Below, piece by piece: positions 1 to 8,686 of a stretch of 64,000 bases of DNA. A program made the position numbers and the translations under genes. The DNA is from Microbacterium sp. AZCO (GTDB taxonomy: Bacteria > Actinomycetota > Actinomycetes > Actinomycetales > Microbacteriaceae): NCBI RefSeq assembly GCF_039614715.1, contig NZ_CP154857.1, forward strand, positions 1,116,001 to 1,180,000, written 5' to 3'. Numbering within the stretch: position 1 is the first letter of the stretch; each line of letters begins with the position of its first letter. The notes below the pieces were generated by a model. That model saw only the letters and a list, made by a program, of their open reading frames with translations, was not told the DNA's origin and ran no database searches.

Positions 1-663
1 GCGGCCCCACTGCAGCGTGAAGGCGCGTCCCGCCCACAGCAGCACGAAGACGCCCATCGTGTTCCAGATGACCTCGTAGAGGAAGGTCGGGTGGAAGAGT
101 GTGCCCGGCTCGAGCCCGGGCGGGAAGGCGGGGTTGTCGCTGTCGATCCGGAGGCCCCACGGAAGATCGGTGGGCAGGCCGAAGAGCTCCTGGTTGAACC
201 AGTTGCCGAACCGGCCCAGCGCCTGCGCCAGCAGCAGTCCCGGCGCCAGTGCGTCGGCGAACGCGGTGAAGCGGATGCCGGTCCACCGGCAGCCGAGCCA
301 CGCGCCGATGGCACCGCCGATGAGGGCGCCGTAGATCGCGATGCCGCCCTCCCAGATGTACAGCCACGACCATGGCCGCGACCCCTCGCCGAAGTAGAAG
401 TTGTAGTGCGTGAGCACGTGGTAGATGCGCGCCGCGATGATCGCGAGGGGCACCGCGATGAGCGCGATGTCGATGACGACCCAGGGCTCCGCACCGCGTT
501 TGGTGAGGCGGTGGTTCGTCAGGAAGACGGCGACGATGATGCCCGCGATGATGCACAGCGCGTAGTAGTGGATCGTCAGGTTCCACGAGAAGAGGTGGAT
601 CGTGAACGAGCTCACGGGAGGGCTCGGGATGCTGGTGACGACGTCGAGTGCGGCGCGGATCAT
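1..663 (-). CDS. lgt: Prolipoprotein diacylglyceryl transferase (partial, 3' end cut by window edge)
   Basis: Lgt transfers diacylglycerol from phosphatidylglycerol to the lipobox cysteine of prolipoproteins in the cytoplasmic membrane. The 221 visible residues begin with ATG at 663 and contain several hydrophobic helices. The family signature GRFGNWFNQELFG is at residues 150-162, and the segment WEGGIAIYGALIGG precedes it at about 104-117. The frame is open to base 1, so the last helices and the C-terminus are missing; family members are usually about 280-330 residues. The gene lies 48 bp downstream of trpA on the same strand, the order trpA-lgt also known from Mycobacterium. The identification is secure. 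Confidence 0.95.
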   Translation of the reverse strand, partial: MIRAALDVVTSIPSPPVSSFTIHLFSWNLTIHYYALCIIAGIIVAVFLTNHRLTKRGAEPWVVIDIALIAVPLAIIAARIYHVLTHYNFYFGEGSRPWSWLYIWEGGIAIYGALIGGAIGAWLGCRWTGIRFTAFADALAPGLLLAQALGRFGNWFNQELFGLPTDLPWGLRIDSDNPAFPPGLEPGTLFHPTFLYEVIWNTMGVFVLLWAGRAFTLQWGR

Positions 664-711
664 GCTGGTCCTTCGAAGAGGGATCGTCGGCGGCGGGCCG
701 ACTGTGGAAGT

Positions 712-1503
712 CTAAGCGGCGCGCGTCGTGCCCGCGGCGAGGGCACGGGCCGTCTCGGCGAGGCCGTCGAGGCCGCCGTCGCGCAGCGCGCGGACGAGCG
801 CCGTGCCCACGATCGCGCCGTCGGCGTAGTCGAGCACGCCGCCGACCTGCTCGGCGTTGGAGATGCCGATGCCGACGCACGCGTGCTCGACCCCGTGGTC
901 GCGGAGCCGGCCGACGAGCGTCCGTGCCGCGGCATCCAGCTGTGCCCGCTCCCCCGTGATGCCCATGGTCGACACGGTGTAGACGAAGCCCGTGGAGTTG
1001 CGCGCGATGAGATCGAGGCGCTCGTCGGTGGAGGTGGGCGCGGCGAGGAACACGCGGTCGAGGCCCGTGCGCTCGCTCGCGGCGATCCAGTCCGCCGCCG
1101 CGTCGGGCGTGATGTCGGGCGTGATGAGCCCCGCGCCGCCCGCGGCGGCGAGGTCGTCGGCGTAGCGGTCGACGCCGTACTGCACGACGGGATTCCAGTA
1201 CGTCATGACGAGCACGGGAACGTCGACGCGCCGCGCGATCTCGCGCACGGCGGTGAAGGTGTCGCGCATGCGGAAGCCCGCCGCGAGGGCGGCCTGCGTC
1301 GCCTCCTGGATGATGACGCCGTCCATGACGGGGTCGGAGTAGGGCGGGCCGAGCTCGAGCACGTCGGCGCCGTTCTCCGCGAGCGTGACGGCGGCCTCGA
1401 TGCTCGTCTCGAGGTCGGGGAAGCCGAGCGGAAGGTAGCCGACGAAGGCGCCGCGGCCCTCCGCACGGGCCGCGTCGATCGCGGCGGCCACGCGCGAGGT
1501 CAC
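712..1503 (-). CDS. trpA: Tryptophan synthase alpha subunit
   Basis: TrpA cleaves indole-3-glycerol phosphate to indole and glyceraldehyde 3-phosphate and channels indole to TrpB. The 263-residue TIM barrel has the usual length. The catalytic pair is visible as Glu50 in ELGPPYSDP and Asp61 in the following MDG. The start is GTG at 1503, which overlaps the trpB stop in a GTGA arrangement, so translation is probably coupled. It is the last trp gene before lgt. Confidence 0.96.
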   Translation of the reverse strand: MTSRVAAAIDAARAEGRGAFVGYLPLGFPDLETSIEAAVTLAENGADVLELGPPYSDPVMDGVIIQEATQAALAAGFRMRDTFTAVREIARRVDVPVLVMTYWNPVVQYGVDRYADDLAAAGGAGLITPDITPDAAADWIAASERTGLDRVFLAAPTSTDERLDLIARNSTGFVYTVSTMGITGERAQLDAAARTLVGRLRDHGVEHACVGIGISNAEQVGGVLDYADGAIVGTALVRALRDGGLDGLAETARALAAGTTRAA

Positions 1504-2759
1504 AGCTGGACCCCCTCGCCCTTGGCGGCGTCATCGGGCTCGGGCTCCACGACCGGCTCCGCGCCGTCGTAGAGGCCGAAGTACTGGGCGGCGGTGTCCA
1601 TGTCCTTGTCGCCGCGTCCGGAGAGGCAGACGGCCAGCACGGCGTCGGGGCCGAGCTCACGGCCGATGCGCAGGGCGCCTGCCAGGGCGTGCGCCGACTC
1701 GATCGCGGGGATGATGCCCTCGGTCTCGGAGAGCAGTCGCAGCGCCTGCATCGCCTCGTCGTCGGTCGCGGGGATGTACTCCGCGCGACCGATCGACGCG
1801 AGCCACGAGTGCTCCGGGCCGACGCCCGGGTAGTCGAGGCCGGCCGAGATCGAGTGCGATTCGATCGTCTGGCCGTCGTCGTCCTGCAGGACGAACGTCT
1901 TCGCACCGTGCAGCACGCCGGGGCGACCGCGTTCGATGGACGCCGCGTGCCGGGGCGTGTCGACGCCGTCGCCCGCCGCTTCGACCCCGTAGAGCCGGAC
2001 GCCCTCGTCGTCGAGGAACGCATCGAACATGCCGATCGCGTTCGACCCGCCGCCGACGCACGCGAGGACCGCGTCAGGGAGTCTGCCCACCTCGTCGAGG
2101 AGCTGCGCGCGCGCCTCCTCGCCGATGATCTTCTGGAAGTCGCGGACCATCGCGGGGAAGGGATGCGGCCCCGCGGCCGTGCCGAAGATGTAGTTGGTCG
2201 TCTCGACGGTCGCGACCCAGTCGCGGTACGCGTCGTTGATGGCGTCCTTGAGGGTGCGCGAGCCGGTCTTGACGGGGATGACCTCGGCGCCGAGCAGGCG
2301 CATCCGGGCGACGTTGAGTGCCTGGCGCTCCGTGTCGACCTCGCCCATGTAGATCGTGCACTCGAAGCCGAAGAGGGCGGCCGCCGTCGCGGTCGCGACA
2401 CCGTGCTGACCGGCGCCGGTCTCGGCGATGACGCGCGTCTTGCCGAGCCGCTTCGTGAGCAGGGCCTGACCCAGCACGTTGTTGATCTTGTGCGAGCCGG
2501 TGTGGTTGAGGTCCTCGCGCTTGAGGAAGACGCGGGCGCCTCCCGCATGGGCGGCGAAGCGCGGCACCTCCGTGATGATCGAGGGCCGGCCGGCGTACGA
2601 GTGCAGCAGGCCGGTGAACTCGGCCTGGAAGGCCGGGTCGACGGTGGCGTCCTCGTAGACGGCGGTCAGCTCGTCGATCGCGGCGATGAGCGACTCCGGC
2701 ATGTAGCGGCCGCCGAACTCGCCGAAGAACGGGCCCTTGGCCTCGCGCAGGAGCGTCAT
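1500..2759 (-). CDS. trpB: Tryptophan synthase beta subunit
   Basis: TrpB condenses indole with serine using pyridoxal phosphate. The 419-residue protein starts [21 protein letters not shown]. The PLP lysine is Lys91 in [18 protein letters not shown] follows, and the phosphate-binding loop is GGGSNA. A C-terminal tail of about 20 acidic residues extends beyond the usual end. The ATG overlaps the trpC stop (ATGA) and the TGA overlaps the trpA start, so trpCBA form a tightly coupled unit. Confidence 0.97.
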   Translation of the reverse strand: MTLLREAKGPFFGEFGGRYMPESLIAAIDELTAVYEDATVDPAFQAEFTGLLHSYAGRPSIITEVPRFAAHAGGARVFLKREDLNHTGSHKINNVLGQALLTKRLGKTRVIAETGAGQHGVATATAAALFGFECTIYMGEVDTERQALNVARMRLLGAEVIPVKTGSRTLKDAINDAYRDWVATVETTNYIFGTAAGPHPFPAMVRDFQKIIGEEARAQLLDEVGRLPDAVLACVGGGSNAIGMFDAFLDDEGVRLYGVEAAGDGVDTPRHAASIERGRPGVLHGAKTFVLQDDDGQTIESHSISAGLDYPGVGPEHSWLASIGRAEYIPATDDEAMQALRLLSETEGIIPAIESAHALAGALRIGRELGPDAVLAVCLSGRGDKDMDTAAQYFGLYDGAEPVVEPEPDDAAKGEGVQL

Positions 2760-3535
2760 GATCCAGCCTCCAGGAATGCTCCGAGGGTCGCGACGGGGTC
2801 ACCGGTCACGAGCGCCTCGCCGATGAGCACGACGTCGGCGCCCGCCGCGCGGTAGTGGGCGACGTCGGCGGGAGCGAGCACCGCCGACTCCGCGATCTTG
2901 ATCGCGTCGGCCGGAATGCGCTCGACCAGCCGGCCGAAGAGGTCGCGGTCGAGCGCGAACGTCGAGAGGTCACGGGCGTTGACGCCGATGAGCGTGGCGC
3001 CGATCGCCGCCGCACGGTCGACCTCGTCGGCCGAGTGCGTCTCGACGAGGGGCGTCATGCCCAGCTCGAGCACGAGCGCGTGCAGCCGTGCGAGCACGTC
3101 CTGCTCGAGGGCCGCGACGATGAGGAGCACGAGGTCTGCGCCGGAGGCGCGGGCCTCGAGCACCTGGTACTCGGTCGCGATGAAGTCCTTGCGCAGCACG
3201 GGCAGCGACACACCGGCCTTGACGGCCTCGAGGTCGGCGAGGCTGCCCTTGAATCGGCGCCCCTCCGTCAGGACCGAGATCGCCGATGCGCCGCCCTGCT
3301 CATAGAGGCGCGCCTGCAGCGCGGGGTCGGGGATCGACGCGAGGTCGCCGCGCGAGGGGCTCGCGCGCTTGACCTCGGCGATGATCTTGACCCGGTCGGC
3401 CGGGGCCAGGGCCGCCAGGGCGTCGCGCGCGGGAGCCTGCGCCAGAGCCGCCGCCTCGACGGCTGCGAGCGGTCGCTCGACGGATCGAGCCTCGGCATCC
3501 TCCACCGCGCCGGCCGTGAGGTCGGCGAGCACCAT
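2756..3535 (-). CDS. trpC: Indole-3-glycerol phosphate synthase
   Basis: TrpC converts carboxyphenylamino-deoxyribulose 5-phosphate to indole-3-glycerol phosphate. The 259-residue TIM barrel carries [20 protein letters not shown] and the phosphate-binding segments [10 protein letters not shown] and IAESAV. The frame stays open upstream, but the ATG at 3535 gives [17 protein letters not shown], the normal family N-terminus. It shares one base with the stop of the preceding small gene (TGATG). No PRA isomerase domain is fused. Confidence 0.96.
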   Translation of the reverse strand: MVLADLTAGAVEDAEARSVERPLAAVEAAALAQAPARDALAALAPADRVKIIAEVKRASPSRGDLASIPDPALQARLYEQGGASAISVLTEGRRFKGSLADLEAVKAGVSLPVLRKDFIATEYQVLEARASGADLVLLIVAALEQDVLARLHALVLELGMTPLVETHSADEVDRAAAIGATLIGVNARDLSTFALDRDLFGRLVERIPADAIKIAESAVLAPADVAHYRAAGADVVLIGEALVTGDPVATLGAFLEAGS

Positions 3536-3765
3536 CAGTGCTCTTTCGCCTTGTACTTCGGGCCGTTGACACCGTAGCCCATGCGAGCCATGACCCATCC
3601 GACGATGAGGCCGACGACGAGCAGCACAGCCGACGCCCAGACGAGTGCGGGGATGTCGAGGAAGAAGAAGAACGTGCCGATCGCGATCGCGACGAGACCG
3701 ATGATGACGGCCGTCCACGCTGCCGGCGAGTGTCCGTGTCCAGGGTCGCCGATGGGGTTGCTCAT
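3535..3765 (-). CDS. HGxxPAAW family small membrane protein
   Basis: This 76-residue protein carries HGHSPAAW near its N-terminus, the exact motif naming the actinobacterial HGxxPAAW family. Two hydrophobic helices follow (about residues 17-37 and 42-60), then a short basic tail PKYKAKEH. GGAGGAGA lies just upstream of the ATG at 3765, giving a clear start. It sits between the Trp-associated membrane protein and trpC and overlaps trpC by one base. The biochemical role is unknown; its position suggests co-expression with tryptophan synthesis rather than an enzymatic step. Confidence 0.85.
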   Translation of the reverse strand: MSNPIGDPGHGHSPAAWTAVIIGLVAIAIGTFFFFLDIPALVWASAVLLVVGLIVGWVMARMGYGVNGPKYKAKEH

Positions 3766-3799
3766 GGATCTCCTCCGAAATTGCGCGGGCTTCGCCAGT

Positions 3800-4402
3800 C
3801 TAGCGGGCGGTCGGGTCGTCGCCGCGCGACAGGTCGTCCCACGAGTCGATGGCGTCGTGAGGGCGGGATGCCGCGGGCCCGGGTGCCGCGGGGGCCGCGG
3901 CATCCTTCTGATACCGGCGGCTGCTCCCCCGCCAGCGGCGCGCGGTCGCGAGCGTGAAGAGCCCCGCGGCGAGCAGCACGATCCAGCCGACGAGCGTCGC
4001 GACCGGCCAGGGCGTCGTCCCGATGCGGAGGACGAGCGCCGCGACGGCCCCGGTGCCGGTGATGCCGGTCGAGGTCGTGACCGTGGCGGCCACCGCCGCG
4101 ATGGGGGGCGCGAACGCGACCTGTGCCGTCAGGTATCCGAGCACGACCGCGATGCCGACCGTCAGCACGCCGAAGACGTACCGCAGCACGAGACCGACGA
4201 TCGAGAGGGCGCCGCCGAGGGCGAGCACCGCGAGGCTCAGCGGTGCGAGGACGGGGATCGCGTCGGCGCCGGGGACCGGCAGGGCGTGCTCTCCGCCGTC
4301 GGCGAGGACGACGGTGAGCCAGGTCTGCGTGGACGACAGGATGCCGAGCGCGCCGGCGAGCACGGTCGCCGCGACGGCCAGGAGGCGCGCGCGGGCCGTC
4401 AT
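3800..4402 (-). CDS. Trp biosynthesis-associated membrane protein (TIGR02234 type)
   Basis: This is a 200-residue integral membrane protein with about four predicted helices: one near the N-terminus, two close together in the middle (about 50-100) and one at about 130-155. A polar Ala/Pro/Asp-rich tail follows. The Q-TW motif after the first helix (SSTQTWLTV) and the position upstream of trpC match the actinobacterial family that includes Rv1610, next to trpE in M. tuberculosis. The ATG overlaps the hisI stop (ATGA). Its function is unknown. Here it follows hisI directly, with no trpE between. Confidence 0.82.
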   Translation of the reverse strand: MTARARLLAVAATVLAGALGILSSTQTWLTVVLADGGEHALPVPGADAIPVLAPLSLAVLALGGALSIVGLVLRYVFGVLTVGIAVVLGYLTAQVAFAPPIAAVAATVTTSTGITGTGAVAALVLRIGTTPWPVATLVGWIVLLAAGLFTLATARRWRGSSRRYQKDAAAPAAPGPAASRPHDAIDSWDDLSRGDDPTAR

Positions 4403-4758
4403 CGCTCGGGCCCGCGCACCGGCTCGAGGTCGTCGGAGTCGAAGCACGTGCGGGTGCCGGTGTGGCAGGCGGGACCGATCTGCTCGACCTCGAGCAGGAT
4501 CGCGTCGCCGTCGCAGTCCAGGCGCGCACCGCGCACCAGCTGGATGTTCCCGGAGGTGTCGCCCTTGCGCCAGTACTCCTGACGCGAGCGGGACCAGAAG
4601 GTCACGCGCCCCTCCGTGAGCGTGCGGCGCAGGGCCTCGGCATCCATCCATCCGAGCATGAGGACCTCGCGCGAGTCCCACTGCTGCACGATCGCCGCGA
4701 CGAGCCCCTGGTCGTTGAAGGTCACGCGCTCGATGCGCGCCTCGACGGTCTCGGTCAT
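4399..4758 (-). CDS. hisI: Phosphoribosyl-AMP cyclohydrolase
   Basis: HisI opens the adenine ring of phosphoribosyl-AMP, the third step of histidine synthesis. This is the monofunctional 119-residue form. The metal-binding segment DCDGDA is at residues 81-86 and the zinc ligands are Cys98, His99 and Cys105 in CHTGTRTC. Both ends overlap neighbours by ATGA, with hisF upstream and the Trp-associated membrane protein downstream. The pyrophosphohydrolase step is encoded separately by hisE. Confidence 0.96.
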   Translation of the reverse strand: MTETVEARIERVTFNDQGLVAAIVQQWDSREVLMLGWMDAEALRRTLTEGRVTFWSRSRQEYWRKGDTSGNIQLVRGARLDCDGDAILLEVEQIGPACHTGTRTCFDSDDLEPVRGPER

Positions 4759-5549
4759 GACACTGCCTCCGTCTCGCGGACCGGGATGCCCTCGCCGAGG
4801 AGGAAAGCCTTCACATCGCCGACCGTCAGCTGACCGGAGTGGAAGACGGATGCGGCGAGCACGGCGTCCGCCCCCGCGCGGATGGCGGGCGCGAAGTGCT
4901 TGACCGCGCCCGCTCCCCCCGATGCGATGACCGGCACGCTCGAGATCTCGCGCATGAGGCCGACGAGCTCGAGGTCGAAGCCCTCACGCGTGCCGTCGGC
5001 GTCGATCGAGTTGACGAGGAGCTCGCCGGCACCGCGCTCGATCGCCTCGCGCGCCCACGCGAGCGCGTCGAGTGAGGTCTCGGTGCGGCCGCCGTGCGTC
5101 GTGACGACGAAGCCCGACGGATAACGGCTGCTGAGACCCGTCGACGCACGCTTGACGTCGAGAGACAGCACGAGCACCTGGGCGCCGAAGCGGTCGGCGA
5201 TCTCGTCGAGGAGCGGCGGGCGGGCGATGGCGGCGGAGTTGACCCCGATCTTGTCGGCGCCGACGGCGAGCAGCCGAGCGACGTCGTCGGCGGAGCGGAC
5301 TCCCCCGCCGACCGTCAGCGGGATGAAGACCTCCTCCGCCGTGCGGCGCACGACGTCGTAGGTCGTCGATCGCTCGTCGACCGTCGCCGTGACGTCGAGG
5401 AAGGTGATCTCGTCGGCGCCCTGCTCGAAGTACAGCCGCGCGAGCTCGACGGGATCGCCCATGTCGCGCAGGTTCTCGAAGTTCACGCCCTTGACGACGC
5501 GGCCGCCCGCGACGTCGAGGCACGGGATGACGCGGCAGACGAGGCTCAT
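4755..5549 (-). CDS. hisF: Imidazole glycerol phosphate synthase, cyclase subunit
   Basis: HisF uses ammonia from HisH to form imidazole glycerol phosphate and AICAR. The 264-residue (beta/alpha)8 protein has the N-terminal catalytic Asp12 in [16 protein letters not shown], the phosphate loops TVGGGVRS and ASGGAG, and the second acidic residue in NSIDADGT. The ATG at 5549 was chosen because it starts at the conserved [13 protein letters not shown] and shares one base with the hisG stop. hisH and hisA are not in this window. Confidence 0.97.
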   Translation of the reverse strand: MSLVCRVIPCLDVAGGRVVKGVNFENLRDMGDPVELARLYFEQGADEITFLDVTATVDERSTTYDVVRRTAEEVFIPLTVGGGVRSADDVARLLAVGADKIGVNSAAIARPPLLDEIADRFGAQVLVLSLDVKRASTGLSSRYPSGFVVTTHGGRTETSLDALAWAREAIERGAGELLVNSIDADGTREGFDLELVGLMREISSVPVIASGGAGAVKHFAPAIRAGADAVLAASVFHSGQLTVGDVKAFLLGEGIPVRETEAVS

Positions 5550-6391
5550 CAGAGCCTCGCGTTGTGGATCGCGGTCACGAGGATGGCGCGGGCGCCGATG
5601 GCGTAGAGCGCGTCCATGACCTGGTTGACGCCCTTGCGCGGACTCATGACCCGCACCGCGACCCACTCCGGGTCGCGGAGCGGCGAGATGGTCGGCGACT
5701 CGATCCCGGGCGCGACCTTCACCGCCTCGTCGACGAGGTGGGCCGGCAGGTCGTAGTCGATCAGCACGTAGCGGCGGGCGACCATGATGCCGCGCAGGCG
5801 CCGCAGCAGCGTCTCGGTGCCGTCGGCCTCGGTCGGCGCGGCGATGAGCACCGCCTCGGAGTGCAGGATCACGGGGCCGAAGATCTCGAGCCCGGCCTGC
5901 CGCAGCGTCGTGCCGGTCTCGACGACGTCGGCGATCGCGTCGGCGACGCCCAGCTGCACGGCCGACTCCACGGCGCCGTCCAGCGGCACGAGGTCGGCGG
6001 CGACGCCGTGCTCGTCGAGGAAGGCGTCGACGAGCCCGGGATAGGAGGTGGCGATGCGGATGCCCTCGAGGTCGGCCACCTCTGCGAAGCGTCCGGGAGG
6101 CGCCGCGAAGCGGAAGGTCGAGCCCGCGAAGCCGAGCGACTCGATCTCGCGGGCGCCCGGCATCCGGGCGTCGAGCAGCAAGTCGCGACCGGTGATGCCG
6201 ACGTCGAGTGCGCCGGACCCGACGTACGTGGCGATGTCCTTGGGGCGGAGGTAGAAGAACTCGACCTCGTTCTGCGGGTCGATGACGTGGAGGTCTTTGG
6301 GGTCGCGGCGGCCGACATAGCCGGCCTCCTGGAGCATCTCGGAGGCGGTCTCGGCGAGCGAGCCCTTGTTGGGCACGGCGATGCGCAGCAT
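5549..6391 (-). CDS. hisG: ATP phosphoribosyltransferase, long form
   Basis: HisG joins ATP and PRPP in the first, feedback-controlled step of histidine synthesis. The 280-residue length and the C-terminal domain after about residue 205 (ending TAIHNARL) identify the long form with its own histidine-binding regulatory domain, so no HisZ is expected. The PRPP-site signature [13 protein letters not shown] is present. It starts at ATG 6391 and overlaps hisF by one base, with 46 bp separating it from hisE upstream. Confidence 0.96.
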   Translation of the reverse strand: MLRIAVPNKGSLAETASEMLQEAGYVGRRDPKDLHVIDPQNEVEFFYLRPKDIATYVGSGALDVGITGRDLLLDARMPGAREIESLGFAGSTFRFAAPPGRFAEVADLEGIRIATSYPGLVDAFLDEHGVAADLVPLDGAVESAVQLGVADAIADVVETGTTLRQAGLEIFGPVILHSEAVLIAAPTEADGTETLLRRLRGIMVARRYVLIDYDLPAHLVDEAVKVAPGIESPTISPLRDPEWVAVRVMSPRKGVNQVMDALYAIGARAILVTAIHNARL

Positions 6392-6437
6392 GACGGGGGC
6401 TTTCGGTTCTGGGCGTCGGGGATCTCTTCAGCGGGAC

Positions 6438-6704
6438 TCAGAGATGTCGGTAGACGTCCTCGAGCGACAGGCCCTTCGAGATCAGCAGCACCTGCAGGTG
6501 GTACAGCAGCTGCGAGGCCTCCTCGGCCGTGGCATCCGTCGACTCGTACTCGGCCGCCATCCAGACCTCGGCGGCTTCCTCGACGATCTTCTTGCCGATG
6601 TAGTGCACACCCGCGTCGAGCTCGGCGACGGTACCCGAACCCTCGGGGCGCTCGACCGCTTTCGCGGAGAGCTCGGCGAACAGCTCGTCGAACGTCTTCA
6701 CCAT
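6438..6704 (-). CDS. hisE: Phosphoribosyl-ATP diphosphatase
   Basis: HisE removes pyrophosphate from phosphoribosyl-ATP. The 88-residue all-alpha MazG-like protein has the metal-binding pattern [16 protein letters not shown] followed by [14 protein letters not shown]. The ATG at 6704 gives [16 protein letters not shown], the usual N-terminus; the open frame upstream is not conserved-looking and runs back into rpe. It lies 49 bp downstream of rpe. Confidence 0.95.
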   Translation of the reverse strand: MVKTFDELFAELSAKAVERPEGSGTVAELDAGVHYIGKKIVEEAAEVWMAAEYESTDATAEEASQLLYHLQVLLISKGLSLEDVYRHL

Positions 6705-6753
6705 GCCAGGGTACCGGGCGCCCGGGATGCTCCGGCGCCGCGTGACACCGGGC

Positions 6754-7434
6754 TCAGTGGTGGTGGGCCGCTGCGAGGCCGCGAAGGCCGCGGATCGCGG
6801 CATCCGGATCCCCCGCACCGAATACGGCAGACCCCGCGACGAAGGTGTCGGCGCCCGCCTCGGCAGCCTGCGCGATCGTCGCCTCGCCGATGCCGCCGTC
6901 CACCTGCAGCCATACCGACGATCCGCGACGGCGGGCCTCGTCGGCGAGAAGACGGAGCTTGGGCATCGTGTCGGGCATGAACGACTGCCCGCCGAAGCCG
7001 GGCTCGACCGTCATGACGAGGATCTGGTCGAACTCTCCCAGGTGGTCGAAGAGGGATTCGACCGGCGTTCCCGGCTTGACGGCGACGCCGGCGCGCGAGC
7101 CGATCTCGCGCAGTCGGCGGGCGAGGGCGACGGGCTCGGCCGCCGCCTCCAGGTGGAAGGTGACCGACGCGGCGCCCAGCTCCGCATATCCCGGAGCCCA
7201 GCGATCGGGATCGGTGATCATGAGGTGCACGTCGAGCGGCACGGGGCTCGTCGCCTGGATGCGCTCGACCATCTGCGGGCCGAACGTGAGGTTGGGTACG
7301 AAGTGGTTGTCCATGACATCGACGTGCACGAAGTCGGCTCCGTCGATGCGGGCGAGCTCGGCCTGCATGTTCACGAAGTCTGCGGCGAGGATGCTGGGAT
7401 TGATCCGGATGCTGTCCTCGTCGTGGCGCTGCAT
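6754..7434 (-). CDS. rpe: Ribulose-phosphate 3-epimerase
   Basis: Rpe interconverts ribulose 5-phosphate and xylulose 5-phosphate, linking the pentose phosphate pathway to PRPP supply for the his genes downstream. The 226-residue TIM barrel shows [40 protein letters not shown] and VDGGIG, including the metal ligands. The ATG at 7434 lies only 6 nt after a CATAAT hexamer, so the mRNA is probably leaderless. The divergent glsA begins just 20 bp away. A run of three His ends the protein. Confidence 0.95.
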   Translation of the reverse strand: MQRHDEDSIRINPSILAADFVNMQAELARIDGADFVHVDVMDNHFVPNLTFGPQMVERIQATSPVPLDVHLMITDPDRWAPGYAELGAASVTFHLEAAAEPVALARRLREIGSRAGVAVKPGTPVESLFDHLGEFDQILVMTVEPGFGGQSFMPDTMPKLRLLADEARRRGSSVWLQVDGGIGEATIAQAAEAGADTFVAGSAVFGAGDPDAAIRGLRGLAAAHHH

Positions 7435-7440
7435 CCGTCC

Positions 7441-7448
7441 ATTATGGT
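7441..7448. promoter_or_regulatory. Overlapping divergent -10 elements of rpe and glsA
   Basis: The 20-bp gap between rpe and glsA contains the minus-strand hexamer CATAAT (7446-7441), 6 nt before the rpe ATG, and the plus-strand hexamer TATGGT (7443-7448), 6 nt before the glsA GTG. They share four bases. Both spacings fit leaderless actinobacterial transcripts. No convincing -35 boxes are seen; they would have to lie inside the opposite gene. Confidence 0.6.
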
Positions 7449-7454
7449 CGAGCC

Positions 7455-8627
7455 GTGGATCCCATCACGGCGCTGCTGGCGCAGGTACTGGACGACATCC
7501 GGGGCGACGATCGCGGGGCGCCCGCGTCGTACATCCCGGAGCTCGCGACAGTGGACCCCGACCACCTCGCCTTCGGCGTCGTCGGGCCGCGCGGCCGCAT
7601 CCGGTCGGTGGGAGACGACGAGGTCGAGTTCACGATCCAGTCGATCTCGAAGCCCTTCGTCCTCGCGCACGTGCTCGCCCAGCGCGGCCTCTCGGACGTC
7701 CTGACGCGCGTCGGCGCCGAACCCAGCGGCGAGCCCTTCAACGCCATCAGCCTCGAAGAGGGCACCGGCCGCCCCGCCAACCCCATGGTCAATGCGGGCG
7801 CCATCGCGACGACGGGCATGGTGCCGGGCGACGACGTGGCCTCGCGCACCGAGAGCGTCCTCGCGACGCTGTCCGCCTTCGCCGGTCGACGGCTGCGCGT
7901 CGACGAGGACGTCTACCACTCGGAGTCGTCGACGGGCGATCGAAATCGCGCCCTTGCGCACCTCATGCGGTCGTACGGCATCATCGACGCGCCCGTCGAC
8001 CTCGCGGTGGAGACGTACTTCCGGCAGTGCTCGATCCTCGTGACGGTGCGCGACCTCGCCGTCATGGCCTCGACCCTCGCCTTCGGCGGCGTGAACCCGG
8101 TGACGGGCGACCGCGTCGTGCAGGAGCGCGTCGCGCGCGACGTGCTGTCGATCATGTCGAGCTGCGGCATGTACGACTTCTCCGGCGAATGGATGCTGCG
8201 CGTCGGCCTGCCGGCCAAGAGCGGCGTGAGCGGCGGCGTGCTCGCCGTCGCGCCGTCGCAGTTCGGCGTCGCGGCGTTCAGCCCGCGCCTCGACGAGCAC
8301 GGCAACAGCGTGCGCGGGCAGGCCATCGTCGAGACCCTCTCCGACCGCATGGGCATGCACCTGCTCGAGCCGCACGAGAGCATCTCGCAGCCCATCGTCG
8401 ACGTGTCGGAGACGAGCGACGGCCGGGTCATCCGGCTGAGCGGCGAACTGGGATTCGCAGCCGCGGAGCGCGTGCTCGTCGTGCTGCGCGACCTGGCGAC
8501 GATGGCCCCGAAGGATGCCGTCCTCCTCGTCGACGGCCGCGAGCTGGCCCGCACGCACCCGGCGGCGATGGTCGCCCTGCGCTCCGAGCTCGAGCTGCTG
8601 CCGGGGACGATCCGCTTCGTGGAGTAG
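7455..8627 (+). CDS. glsA: Glutaminase with C-terminal STAS-like domain
   Basis: Glutaminase hydrolyses glutamine to glutamate and ammonia. The serine-dependent beta-lactamase-like fold is shown by the catalytic SISK (Ser63-x-x-Lys66), NPMVNAGAI at about 110, a Tyr-containing middle segment and PAKSGVSGGV. The catalytic domain ends near residue 305. About 80 further residues (LSGELGFAAAERVLVVLRDL onward) resemble a STAS domain, so the 390-residue protein is longer than simple bacterial GlsA at about 310. The start is GTG at 7455, 6 nt after TATGGT, probably leaderless. It is a single plus-strand gene between two minus-strand operons. Confidence 0.93.
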   Translation: MDPITALLAQVLDDIRGDDRGAPASYIPELATVDPDHLAFGVVGPRGRIRSVGDDEVEFTIQSISKPFVLAHVLAQRGLSDVLTRVGAEPSGEPFNAISLEEGTGRPANPMVNAGAIATTGMVPGDDVASRTESVLATLSAFAGRRLRVDEDVYHSESSTGDRNRALAHLMRSYGIIDAPVDLAVETYFRQCSILVTVRDLAVMASTLAFGGVNPVTGDRVVQERVARDVLSIMSSCGMYDFSGEWMLRVGLPAKSGVSGGVLAVAPSQFGVAAFSPRLDEHGNSVRGQAIVETLSDRMGMHLLEPHESISQPIVDVSETSDGRVIRLSGELGFAAAERVLVVLRDLATMAPKDAVLLVDGRELARTHPAAMVALRSELELLPGTIRFVE

Positions 8628-8686
8628 CCCGCCTCCCTCACCCGCCGGTGGCCCCGTCGCGGCGAGAGGCGGACGGATGCCGCGGG

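Noticed and set aside
6714..6725. CCGGGCGCCCGG palindrome between rpe and hisE
   Set aside because: Perfect but loopless and composed only of G and C, expected by chance in this composition; no regulatory context.
8629..8672. Bidirectional terminator between glsA and rsmB
   Set aside because: The 7-bp arms enclose a 30-nt loop with only weak internal pairing, too weak to list as a feature.
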